A DNA stretch of 23,864 nucleotides from Azotobacter vinelandii (GTDB taxonomy: Bacteria > Pseudomonadota > Gammaproteobacteria > Pseudomonadales > Pseudomonadaceae). Location: assembly GCF_001571105.1 (NCBI RefSeq), contig NZ_BCTD01000073.1. One strand, given 5' to 3'. Under the pieces are notes generated by a model. It ran no database searches and was not told the origin of the DNA. It saw only the letters and a list, made by a program, of their open reading frames with translations. Shown here one piece after another: positions 16,799-23,562 of the stretch (positions within the stretch are counted from its first letter, which is position 1; every line of letters starts with the position of its first letter). The translations under genes and the position numbers were made by a program.

Positions 16799-17086
16799 AT
16801 GCACACCTTCCCTCGCCTGCTGCTGGCCGGCCTGCTGGCTCTGGGCGCAGTCGGCGCCTTCGCCCAGCAGGATGCGCCGTCCGGCGAACCGGACGTGACC
16901 ATCCGCGAGGAGGACGACAAGACCATCGAGGAATACCGCGTCAATGGTTTCCTCTATGCCATCAAGGTCACTCCCAAGTTTGGCAAACCCTATTTCCTGG
17001 TGCGCGCCGACGGCAACGATGCCAATTTCGTGCGCTCCGACGAGCCGACCATGCGGATCCCCGCCTGGAAAATCTTCGAATGGTAA
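16799..17086 (+). CDS. DUF2782 family small exported protein
   Basis: Function unknown. The 95 residues start with a signal peptide (MHTFPRLLLAGLLALGAVGAFA, then QQD), an acidic segment (REEDDKTIEEYRVNG) and the conserved FLYAIKVTPKFGKPYFLVRADG, ending in IPAWKIFEW. This matches the DUF2782 family found between polA and thrB in pseudomonads (PA5494 in PAO1). ATG 16799 has AAAGGACAAGG upstream, and a -10-like TAAAAT lies at 16758-16763. The stop is 16 bp before thrB, so the two are probably co-transcribed. A periplasmic location is predicted. Confidence 0.9.
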   Translation: MHTFPRLLLAGLLALGAVGAFAQQDAPSGEPDVTIREEDDKTIEEYRVNGFLYAIKVTPKFGKPYFLVRADGNDANFVRSDEPTMRIPAWKIFEW

Positions 17087-17102
17087 GCGAGCCCTCCTGA
17101 AC

Positions 17103-18053
17103 ATGTCGGTCTTCACCCCTCTCGAACGCCACGAGCTGGAAACCTTCGTCGCGCCCTACGGGCTCGGCCGGCTGCTGGATTTCCAGGGCATTGCCGAAGG
17201 CAGCGAGAACAGCAACTTCTTCGTCACCCTGGAGCAGGGCGAGTACGTCCTGACCCTGGTCGAACGCGGGCAGATGGACGATCTGCCGTTCTTCATCGAA
17301 CTGCTCGACGTGCTGCACGCGGCCGACCTGCCGGTGCCCTACGCCCTGCGCACCGGCGACGGCCTGGCCCTGCGCAAGCTGGCCGGCAAGCCGGCGCTGT
17401 TGCAGCCGCGCCTGTCCGGCAGGCACGTGCAGGAGCCCAATGCGCAGCACTGTCGCGAAGTCGGCACGCTGCTCGCCCGCCTGCACCTGGCGACCTGCAA
17501 GAGCCCGCTGCCGCGACCCAGCGACCGCGGTCTGGAATGGATGCTGGAGAAGGGCCCGGAACTCGCCCTGCAACTGCCGGACGAGCAACTGCCGCTGCTG
17601 CGCGAGGCGCTGGCCGAGGTCGCCCGGCTGAAGAGCCGCCTGCTCGCCCTGCCCACCGCCAACCTGCACGCCGACCTGTTCCGCGACAATGCGCTGTTCG
17701 ACGGCCCGCACCTGACCGGAGTGATCGACTTCTACAACGCCTTCGCCGGCCCCATGCTCTACGACCTGGCGATCGCCGTGAACGACTGGTGCTCGAAGGA
17801 AGACGGCAGCCTCGATCCGCAACTCACCCAGGCCATGCTCGCCGCCTACTCCGCCAAGCGCCCGTTCCGCGCCGCCGAGGCCGAACTCTGGCCGGCCATG
17901 CTGCGCATCGCCTGCCTGCGCTTCTGGCTGTCCCGGCTGATCGCCGCCCAGGCCTTCGCCGGCCAGCAGGTGCTGATCCACGATCCCGAAGTGTTCCGCC
18001 GCCGCCTGCAGGCGCGCCGCCACGTCCAGGTCGCCCTGCCCTTCGCCCTGTAA
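17103..18053 (+). CDS. thrB: Homoserine kinase (APH-fold ThrB)
   Basis: Phosphorylates L-homoserine with ATP, the step before threonine synthase; cytoplasmic. At 316 residues it belongs to the aminoglycoside-phosphotransferase-fold homoserine kinases used by Pseudomonas, not the GHMP-type ThrB of enterics. Visible features: the N-terminal lobe SENSNFFVTLEQGEYVLTLVE, the hinge LLQPRLSGRHV, the catalytic loop NLHADLFRDNALFD (Brenner motif with catalytic Asp) and the metal-binding VIDFYNAFAGPMLYDLAIAVNDWC. The ATG at 17103 yields the normal N-terminus MSVFTPLERHEL. It forms a two-gene unit with the DUF2782 gene and converges with the alpha/beta hydrolase, with a strong hairpin between. Confidence 0.95.
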   Translation: MSVFTPLERHELETFVAPYGLGRLLDFQGIAEGSENSNFFVTLEQGEYVLTLVERGQMDDLPFFIELLDVLHAADLPVPYALRTGDGLALRKLAGKPALLQPRLSGRHVQEPNAQHCREVGTLLARLHLATCKSPLPRPSDRGLEWMLEKGPELALQLPDEQLPLLREALAEVARLKSRLLALPTANLHADLFRDNALFDGPHLTGVIDFYNAFAGPMLYDLAIAVNDWCSKEDGSLDPQLTQAMLAAYSAKRPFRAAEAELWPAMLRIACLRFWLSRLIAAQAFAGQQVLIHDPEVFRRRLQARRHVQVALPFAL

Positions 18054-18088
18054 TTCCCCCTCCTTCGCAAGGTCCCTCGATCCCCACG

Positions 18089-18124
18089 CAGGGTGGAAAA
18101 CGCGCGTAGCGCTTTTCCACCCTG
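18089..18124. terminator. Long hairpin between thrB and the hydrolase
   Basis: CAGGGTGGAAAA (18089-18100) and TTTTCCACCCTG (18113-18124) are perfect 12-bp complements. The interior GCGC/GCGC can extend the stem. The A4/T4 arms give a T-run on both strands, suiting a bidirectional terminator between convergent genes. The same kind of GGTGGA...TCCACC hairpin recurs in Pseudomonas genomes, so it may also be a dispersed repeat. Confidence 0.65.
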
Positions 18125-18139
18125 ACGCCCGGAAACCGG

Positions 18140-18982
18140 CTATGGGCGAACGAATGCCAGGATCGCTTCCACCGTCCGTGCGGCGCCTTCCCCGAAGAGC
18201 ATGGTCATGTGGTTGCCGGGCACCTCGACGCAGCGCCCGTCGGCCACCGCCGCGACCGTCTCCAGCGCCTGCTCGCGCGGCAGGACCGGCGGCGTTCCGG
18301 GCGGCCCGTAGGCGCCCGGGGCATTGACCAGCAGCATGGGCTGGCGGACGGCGGCGAGAATGCCGGGCCAGTCCTCGGCGAGCAGCCTGTCCAGCGCTTC
18401 GCCGATCGCCTCGGGACGCGAGCGCGGCTTGACCGTGCCGTCGCCGCGGATTTCCACGTCGGCCCGGTAGGCGCTCTCGATGGTCGGCTCCCACCAGCCC
18501 GCGTAGAACGGCAAGCGCTTCATCGTCGCCAGGTATTCGTCCCAGGAGGGATGCACCTTGCCCAGGCGCTCCAGGGAGGGCTGGATCAGTTCGCGCACCT
18601 GCGGGTGGAAGGAGCCGGCGGCGTCGAGCACCACCAGCCGGCCGACCCGCTCCGGGTAGTGCGCCGCCATGTACAGGGCCAGCAGGCCGCCGAACGAATG
18701 CCCGCCCAGCACCACTCGCTCCAGCCCCAGCGCGTCCAGCAGGCCGATCACGTCGGCGGCATGCTCGGCCATGCCGTAGCCGCTGTCCGGCTTGTCGCTC
18801 AGTCCGCGCCCGCGCAGATCCACAGCCAGCACCCGCAACGCCGGACTCAGGCCCGCTTCGATCAGGCCGTCGAAGGCATGGGCGTTGGCGGTCAGGCCGG
18901 GCATCAGCAGCAGCGGCGGATCGCCGCCGGGATGATCCAGGCAATGCAAACGGATGCCGTTGGTCCGCACGAACCGCTCCAT
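18140..18982 (-). CDS. Alpha/beta hydrolase
   Basis: Hydrolase of unknown substrate; 280 residues, cytoplasmic (no signal peptide). Seen: oxyanion-hole region LLLMPGLTANAHAFDGL, strand-4 loop VDLRGRGLSDKP, nucleophile elbow GGHSFGG with S96, and the terminal catalytic H258 in VPGNHMTML. The acid is less clear: D120 after strand 6 (VVLDAAG) is a candidate, since the usual position after strand 7 reads LLVNAPGA with asparagine. The cap region is rich in tryptophan and tyrosine (LPFYAGWWEP), suggesting a hydrophobic substrate. ATG 18982 has a strong GGAGGAAG about 8 nt upstream. Esterase, epoxide hydrolase or C-C hydrolase are all possible. Confidence 0.88.
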   Translation of the reverse strand: MERFVRTNGIRLHCLDHPGGDPPLLLMPGLTANAHAFDGLIEAGLSPALRVLAVDLRGRGLSDKPDSGYGMAEHAADVIGLLDALGLERVVLGGHSFGGLLALYMAAHYPERVGRLVVLDAAGSFHPQVRELIQPSLERLGKVHPSWDEYLATMKRLPFYAGWWEPTIESAYRADVEIRGDGTVKPRSRPEAIGEALDRLLAEDWPGILAAVRQPMLLVNAPGAYGPPGTPPVLPREQALETVAAVADGRCVEVPGNHMTMLFGEGAARTVEAILAFVRP

Positions 18983-19132
18983 GGGTCACTTCCTCCGACA
19001 GGGGCTGGGATAACCTTTGCGTGGTCTTCTCTCGAGGATAGCCGCACGAAGTATGGAATACCCAGGGCCCGGGGCCACGGGATGGTCGGCTGCACGGAGG
19101 CGATTGCGGCGCCGTTCCCCGCGGCGGTTCCA

Positions 19133-19501
19133 CTATGGACGCGGCTTGCCGGGAGGCTTCTTGTCCCGGCGTGGCCGTTCGAAAAGCACGCGAAGCTCAT
19201 CCTTCGCCGCTTCCAGGCGCGCTTTCCGCTCCCCGGATAACTGGCGCCCGGCACGGTTGATGTAGAACGTGAGCATCGACATGGCGGCGCGGAATGGCGT
19301 GGTCTTGCGGCGCTCGCTGCGCTCCGCGCTGGCCTTGAGGGAGCGGGCGATGGCGCGCGGATCGGCCCAGGTGAATACGCCCGGTTCGAGATCGAGGGCA
19401 TCGCTGTTTTCCGTGACCTGCCGCGACCAGCGTTGCCGCTCTTCCGTGGGCGACTGCGTTTCGTGGGGGTCTCCCTGTGGCTTGGCGGGTGTGGGCGTCA
19501 T
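19133..19501 (-). CDS. DUF3175 family protein
   Basis: Function unknown. The 122 residues contain the family core RWSRQVTENSDALDLEPGVFTWADPRAIARSLKASAERSERRKTTPFRAAMSMLTFYINRAGRQLSGERKARLEAAKDELRVLF, which I recognise as DUF3175. The tail is lysine- and proline-rich (RPRRDKKPPGKPRP), and there is no signal peptide or membrane segment. Start: ATG 19501 with GGAAAA 5 nt upstream; the frame is open further back to 19705, but that extension lacks family similarity. It shares its strand with the hydrolase downstream (150 bp gap). The basic charge suggests nucleic-acid binding, which is only a guess. Confidence 0.82.
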   Translation of the reverse strand: MTPTPAKPQGDPHETQSPTEERQRWSRQVTENSDALDLEPGVFTWADPRAIARSLKASAERSERRKTTPFRAAMSMLTFYINRAGRQLSGERKARLEAAKDELRVLFERPRRDKKPPGKPRP

Positions 19502-19899
19502 GTTTTCCAGCGGTCGTTGCGGCGCTTCCGGGGCTCCCGGCGATACGAGCCGGATGCCCGTCGGAATCGCGAAAAGTGGCCCGCAATCGGGTGGAATACC
19601 TGGAGTGAAGCACCCTTTCCAAGACCGCCGCGCCGGGAGGGACGTGGAGATTCCGTGTTCCCGCCGGGTGGATGCGCGCGTTCCCGTACCTCTGTGTACG
19701 CACATGTTCGGCCGTGAACGGCGGACCTCGGTATAACGTTGAAAAAGAAGGAGATTTGTCTACATCAGGGAACTAAACGCTTCTTTCATACCCGGACGTG
19801 CGTTTTCGCGCGTGGCATGGAGCTTGCCCTGAGTCAGGCAATCGGCCATATCGCCGGTTTCCCGAAAATTCTCCAAGCGACGACGCAAAGGAACACTGC
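19502..19899. other. Divergent intergenic region
   Basis: These 398 bases lie between the DUF3175 gene (-) and the acid phosphatase homologue (+). They hold a sigma-54 type promoter (19813-19827) and a weak sigma-70 candidate (TTGAAA 19739-19744, 16-nt spacer, TACATC 19761-19766), both toward the phosphatase. I see no convincing gene, although both strands are open for 60-70 codons. Confidence 0.45.
19813..19827 (+). promoter_or_regulatory. Sigma-54 (RpoN) type promoter
   Basis: TGGCATGGAGCTTGC carries GG and GC with the required 10-nt spacing and matches the TGGCAC-N5-TTGC consensus at all but one of its defined positions. Transcription would begin near 19839, about 60 nt before the ATG at 19900. 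No activator site was identified, so this rests on the motif alone. Confidence 0.45.
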
Positions 19900-20661
19900 A
19901 TGAATCTTCATCCTCGCCTCGCCACCGGCCTGATCGCCGCTCTGTTAATGCTCGGTACGAGCCATGCGACAGCCCACTCCAACGAAACGCCGACCTACGG
20001 CAGTATCGACAGACTGGATCTGACCCTGCTCCTGCCCGCTCCGCCCACCCTGGACAGCCCCGAGCAGAAGGCCGAAGTCGAGGCCATCCTGGCCGCCCAG
20101 AAAGCGGCCGGAGCGGAGCGTATCGCCCAGGCCGTGAAAGATGCCAAAGGCACTGTGTTCGATATGTTCGGCCAGGTCCTGGGGGCGCATTTCACCGCTG
20201 CCGAGTTGCCCGCCACCGCACGGCTGTTCGCCCGTCTGGGCAATTCCGAGGCCGCTGTGGTCGAAGCGGCCCAGAACGTTTTCGACCGGAAGCGGCCTTT
20301 TGCCGCCGACGGCCGTGTCCAGGTTCTGCCCCAGGCCAGCATGATGTCCGTCGAAATGGCCAAGTCCCAGGGCGAAAACCTGCCGACCAAGGGCTCCTGG
20401 CCTTCCAGCCGTGCAGCCCGCGTTACCGCTTCGGCCATCGTCATGTCCGAGATAGTGCCGGAACGCAAGAGCGAACTCTGGAGCCGTGCCCGGGAATATG
20501 CCGAAAGCCGCGTGATCGCCGGCATGCACTATCCCCAGGACCTGGAAATGGGTTATCGCGCCGGCACGGCTCTGGCGGCGCTGCTGCAAGCCGATGCCGA
20601 GTTCAAGGCCGAGTTCGCGGCAGCTAGACAGGAAACCCGCACGGCACTGGGGTTGAAGTAA
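19900..20661 (+). CDS. Exported class A acid phosphatase homologue (PAP2 family) with altered active site
   Basis: Periplasmic member of the PhoN/PhoC class A non-specific acid phosphatases, 253 residues. It has a signal peptide (MNLHPRLATGLIAALLMLGTSHATA) and the helical PAP2 domain. The class motif is KX6RP, PSGH, SRX5HX3D. Here RP (132-133) and SRVIAGMHYPQD (R204, nucleophile H210, D214) are intact. The motif lysine is Q125 and PSGH reads PSSR (168-171), so the proton-donor histidine is R171. I re-read these codons on the plus strand and they are as stated. Activity is therefore doubtful or different, though the protein is full length with good codon use, so it is not an obvious pseudogene. 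ATG 19900 has AAAGGA 7 nt upstream. Confidence 0.85.
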   Translation: MNLHPRLATGLIAALLMLGTSHATAHSNETPTYGSIDRLDLTLLLPAPPTLDSPEQKAEVEAILAAQKAAGAERIAQAVKDAKGTVFDMFGQVLGAHFTAAELPATARLFARLGNSEAAVVEAAQNVFDRKRPFAADGRVQVLPQASMMSVEMAKSQGENLPTKGSWPSSRAARVTASAIVMSEIVPERKSELWSRAREYAESRVIAGMHYPQDLEMGYRAGTALAALLQADAEFKAEFAAARQETRTALGLK

Positions 20662-20673
20662 GCGGCGAACGGG

Positions 20674-20702
20674 CAGGCATGGTCGCCTCTGGGACATGCC
20701 TG
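20674..20702 (+). terminator. Hairpin after the acid phosphatase homologue
   Basis: CAGGCATG (20674-20681) and CATGCCTG (20695-20702) are perfect complements with a 13-nt loop, 12 nt after the stop codon. No T-run follows; a weak terminator or 3'-end stabiliser is possible. Confidence 0.4.
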
Positions 20703-20896
20703 TCGCGCTGCGATACCGGACGATGGATTCGTTCCGTTGTTTCGGTCGAATGCTCCGGCGTCTGGATAGCCGGAGCGCCAGGCCGTGGAACATGTCGCGT
20801 AGTCGTTCGCGGTACGCAGACGACTTGGGCCGACCGTGAATGAGCGCGGTCGGAAACTTCGGGTAGCCATCGTTTCCGGAGCGGGCGGAACGAACG

Positions 20897-21328
20897 TCAT
20901 GAAGTCAATGATTTGATCAGATACTTTGGCGACTCTTCGTAGCCTTGCCGATGATAAAAACGGTGGGCATCGGTCCGTCTGGAATGGCAGTGAACCTCCA
21001 TCCGGTCACAGCCACGAGCAATGGCCAGTTCGGTGGCATACGATTCGAGGGCAGCGCCGACTCCCGATCCTCTGCTCGCTTCGTCCACGCAAAAATAACT
21101 GATGCGACAGAAGTCGCTCGCCAGAGCCAGTTGTGGAATGAAGTGCAGCGACATGACGCCCACGACCGTCGTTCCGTCGGTGGCGACCAGAAGCTCTTCA
21201 TCGGGATGGGCGAGGAGTTGTCCTATCCGAGCCCGGATGAAAGGCTGCGTCCCGGGATAGCCAAGGGAAGCCAGTAAATCGGAAATGGCGTCGCTATCCG
21301 ATTCGAGCGCAGCTCTGATATCGACCAT
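20897..21328 (-). CDS. GNAT family N-acetyltransferase
   Basis: Transfers an acyl group, usually acetyl from acetyl-CoA, to an unknown amine. The 143 residues hold the GNAT fold: beta2-beta3 (ELLVATDGTTVVGVMSLHFIP), beta4 (RISYFCVDEASRG) and the acetyl-CoA loop RGSGVGAALESYA (R/Q-x-x-G-x-G/A), then FYHRQGYEESPKYLIKSL near the end with the usual tyrosine. There is no signal peptide. ATG 21328 has AGGA about 9 nt upstream. It is the last of four minus-strand genes in a block of visibly lower GC than the housekeeping part, which suggests acquired DNA. Substrate cannot be predicted. Confidence 0.87.
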   Translation of the reverse strand: MVDIRAALESDSDAISDLLASLGYPGTQPFIRARIGQLLAHPDEELLVATDGTTVVGVMSLHFIPQLALASDFCRISYFCVDEASRGSGVGAALESYATELAIARGCDRMEVHCHSRRTDAHRFYHRQGYEESPKYLIKSLTS

Positions 21329-21645
21329 TTAACGGATTCCTGGAAACCTGCTTTCGTTGGTCACGGGCGGCCGGTTTCGTGAGTCGTGGTTGGCGCGATA
21401 GTGGGTTTCTGGTATCCGCGAAATCATCTTAGGCGTATCGACCGGATGATGCCTTCATATCAGGACACCGGTCTTCAATTCCGGTAGGGAAATCATTTCC
21501 TCGACCACCAGTGACGACGCATCGGGATGCCGTGCGGATCTGAGGCACTTGGAACCATCGGGAGGCATGATGTCTCGACATGTCCGTCGCAATGCGATAC
21601 CGGAGTTCGTTCGAGTTTCCAGTCGGGACGGTCCAGCGCATGCAA
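21329..21645 (-). other. Intergenic region with a weak coupled ORF
   Basis: These 317 bases separate the two GNAT genes. A 64-codon open frame (21649 down to 21455, minus strand) starts with an ATG overlapping the upstream GNAT stop by four bases (ATGA). Its product, ending DASSLVVEEMISLPELKTGVLI, resembles nothing I recognise, and a second frame is open across the same bases. It may be a small coupled gene or the remnant of a lost one. Nothing else is seen. Confidence 0.3.
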
Positions 21646-22197
21646 TCATGAGCTTGCCGCCCGGATTGTCCGCTGACGTGATTCATGCCATTGGCCATGG
21701 GTCATCCGGTACAGGCGTACTGGTCGCCCATGAAAGTCAGTTTCATGGAAATTTTGGAATCCGAGCTTCTCCGCGACCTTGAGCGAAGCGGTATGCTCTG
21801 GGTCGATGACCACCACTACCGAAGCCACTTCTCTTCTGTCGAAGACATATTCAAGGGCCGCTCTTGCAGCCTCCGACGCCAAGCCCCGATTCCAGTAGCG
21901 CTTGGCTAATCGATAGCCCAAGTTTATTTCTTCAATTCCATCGATCATTTCCATGGCGAGGCCACAGAAGCCCACGAAGTCATTGGAGCCCTTCTCCAGC
22001 AGTGCCCAAGGGCCCACACCGCGCGATGCATAGCAATTCAAAGTCCAATCGATGAACCTGCGTACGGCATTTTCATCACAGGCCCCTCGTACCGAGTATT
22101 TCATTACCTCTGGATCGCCCAGGAGCCCGGTGAGAGCGGGTAAGTCCTGTCGGGACAATTGGCGTACGATCAATCGTTCTGTTTCAAATAGGCTCAT
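21646..22197 (-). CDS. RimJ/RimL-type GNAT acetyltransferase
   Basis: GNAT of the Acetyltransf_3 (RimJ/RimL) type, 183 residues from ATG 22197. The N-terminus MSLFETERLIVRQLSRQDLPAL is typical of this subfamily, as are INLGYRLAKRYWNRGLASEAARAALEYVF (acetyl-CoA binding, with R/N-x-G-L-A) and VVIDPEHTASLKVAEKLGFQ. An upstream in-frame ATG at 22221 would add MTLCTEPK, which is not conserved in the subfamily. The C-terminal ~15 residues (QRTIRAASS) exceed the usual end. It follows the Cap15-like gene on the same strand after 71 bp, so the two may be co-transcribed. Substrates of the subfamily include ribosomal protein N-termini and small molecules; which applies is unknown. Confidence 0.88.
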   Translation of the reverse strand: MSLFETERLIVRQLSRQDLPALTGLLGDPEVMKYSVRGACDENAVRRFIDWTLNCYASRGVGPWALLEKGSNDFVGFCGLAMEMIDGIEEINLGYRLAKRYWNRGLASEAARAALEYVFDRREVASVVVVIDPEHTASLKVAEKLGFQNFHETDFHGRPVRLYRMTHGQWHESRQRTIRAASS

Positions 22198-22268
22198 CTT
22201 CGGTTCTGTGCATAATGTCAAGGTTCAGCCATTGTTACGCCAAAAGTGTGAATGTCGAAGTATTCGAA

Positions 22269-22901
22269 TCAGATTTTCCTGAGTGTTATCACTCCTGTCT
22301 CCCGATGGTCCGTATAGTAAGGGACTTCGATATCGTCTAGATCGCAGATGCCATCTTTGACACGAATTCGATAGCGGCATGTGCCGCGATGGGCTCGAAC
22401 GTTCGGGTCTTCTTTATGTAGCTTGCGTACGTCGGCACGGTATTCGATTGTCAGTATCAAATGAGCTGCGTCGAGAGAAAAGAAAGCTCCTATGCTGTGG
22501 GAGCATGTACGATCCGTTTCGAATTCGACTCCTATCGTCGACCACGTCTGCTTGATGGTCATCCTGCCCGTGTTACCCGCTATCTGAACTCCATCACGCC
22601 TGCGTGTTGCGACTTGACCAGTCCAGGTACCGTTGACGTCAGGCAACGTGATTCCCAGAAGTCGGCGGGCGGGCTTCCAGTTCCATAGATACGACTCTAC
22701 GGCACGAACGAGAGAAAGATAGACGATGATGGTGGAGGGAGCGGCAAGTGCCGCGATCGCAGGCCAATACTGGGTGAGCGTAGCCAGTAGAGCACTTATC
22801 GCACCAACCAGAATGCTCGCTCCGGTGGCTAGCTTGTACGCGACGTGCAGGCGCTCGGAAGCGTTGAGGGAATCATCGAGGGAGTAAGGATGAAGGGCCA
22901 T
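22269..22901 (-). CDS. Orphan Cap15-like protein (2TM plus beta-barrel sensor)
   Basis: The 210 residues have the plan of CBASS effector Cap15: two transmembrane helices (about 25-43 and 48-67), then a beta-rich domain. Hallmarks: GTWTG (91-95), IKQTWSTIGVEFETDRTCSHS (about 116-136), a central IEYRA, HRGT (171-174) and the final YYTDHRETGVITL (195-207). In known systems the barrel binds a cyclic dinucleotide made by an adjacent CD-NTase, and oligomerisation disrupts the inner membrane. No CD-NTase is present on either side within this window, so the ligand and role are open. It could be a solo defence effector, part of a split locus, or a remnant. ATG 22901 has AAAGGA upstream. I recognised it by pattern, not by search. 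Confidence 0.75.
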   Translation of the reverse strand: MALHPYSLDDSLNASERLHVAYKLATGASILVGAISALLATLTQYWPAIAALAAPSTIIVYLSLVRAVESYLWNWKPARRLLGITLPDVNGTWTGQVATRRRDGVQIAGNTGRMTIKQTWSTIGVEFETDRTCSHSIGAFFSLDAAHLILTIEYRADVRKLHKEDPNVRAHRGTCRYRIRVKDGICDLDDIEVPYYTDHRETGVITLRKI

Positions 22902-23022
22902 GTTTTTCCTTTCAGCCTGACGACTGAGCTAACAGGTGATTGTCCGACCATCTGGTTGAATGAAAGGCTGAATTGAAATCTGCTTACAGGCCGAATGTCT
23001 GTACGGATGGAAAATTCATGCT

Positions 23023-23041
23023 ATCCGCAAAGATCGCGGAT
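23023..23041 (-). terminator. Possible terminator after the SMR gene
   Basis: ATCCGC and GCGGAT are 6-bp complements across a 7-nt loop, in the 255-bp gap between the SMR stop (23157) and the Cap15-like start (22901). On the minus strand an AT-rich stretch follows, but without a strict T-run. The rest of this gap shows no gene. Confidence 0.3.
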
Positions 23042-23156
23042 CGGCAAATTAGTCGTTTGCAGTAAGTACCTTCATACAGGCTATTCCTTCATGTCGTCGA
23101 TTGGTCCGTGCTCGAACTCGCCGGCCCGCGCGATTGTTCGTACGGACTCGTTCCCC

Positions 23157-23489
23157 TCAGTGAGAAACCGTCCTGGAAAATACGTTGAGGACGAGCACGC
23201 CCGCAATGATGAGAAGCAGGCCGATGATTGCCGGAATGTCCAGAGTCTGCCCAAGGAACAACCATGCAACCAGGGTGATCAGGGCGATGCCTGCGCCGGA
23301 CCATATGGCGTAGACGACTCCGACCGGAAGTGTCTTCAGCGTGAGGGACAGAAAGTAGAAGGCCGTCGCGTAGCCGATCAGGACCGCGAGCGAGGGACCC
23401 AGGCGGGAGAATCCTTCCGTTGCCTTCAGGGCCGAGGTGGCGATTACTTCGCTGACGATCGCTATCGAGAGAAAAATCCATTGCTGCAT
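23157..23489 (-). CDS. Small multidrug resistance (SMR) efflux protein, EmrE/Qac-like
   Basis: Four-helix inner-membrane antiporter that exchanges protons for lipophilic or quaternary cations. At 110 residues from ATG 23489 it matches EmrE length. The essential glutamate falls at E14 in IAIVSEVIATSALKATEGFSRL; WSGAGIALI (helix 3) and the helix-4 dimer segment GLLLIIAGVLVLNVFSR are conserved. LPVGVVYAIWSG is the SMR signature. An ATG two codons earlier (23495) is possible, but a GGGG 8 nt before 23489 and the E14 register favour the later start. It is the first of the four minus-strand accessory genes. Substrates could be biocides or guanidinium-type compounds; the drug-type signature favours the EmrE/Qac side. 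Confidence 0.92.
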   Translation of the reverse strand: MQQWIFLSIAIVSEVIATSALKATEGFSRLGPSLAVLIGYATAFYFLSLTLKTLPVGVVYAIWSGAGIALITLVAWLFLGQTLDIPAIIGLLLIIAGVLVLNVFSRTVSH

Positions 23490-23562
23490 GTGCATAACCC
23501 CGGATCGGAATATTCAATGTTTTGGTCGGGCCGGGTCGCGAGGTGGCGCTGGATCGAGTGAA

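Noticed and set aside
20662..23156. Integron cassette array, suggested by GNAT, SMR and small-membrane-protein genes in one orientation
   Set aside because: I looked in the gaps for paired GTTRRRY and RYYYAAC core sites. Only an isolated GTTGAAT near 22960 appeared, without a partner or imperfect palindrome, and there is no intI in the window.
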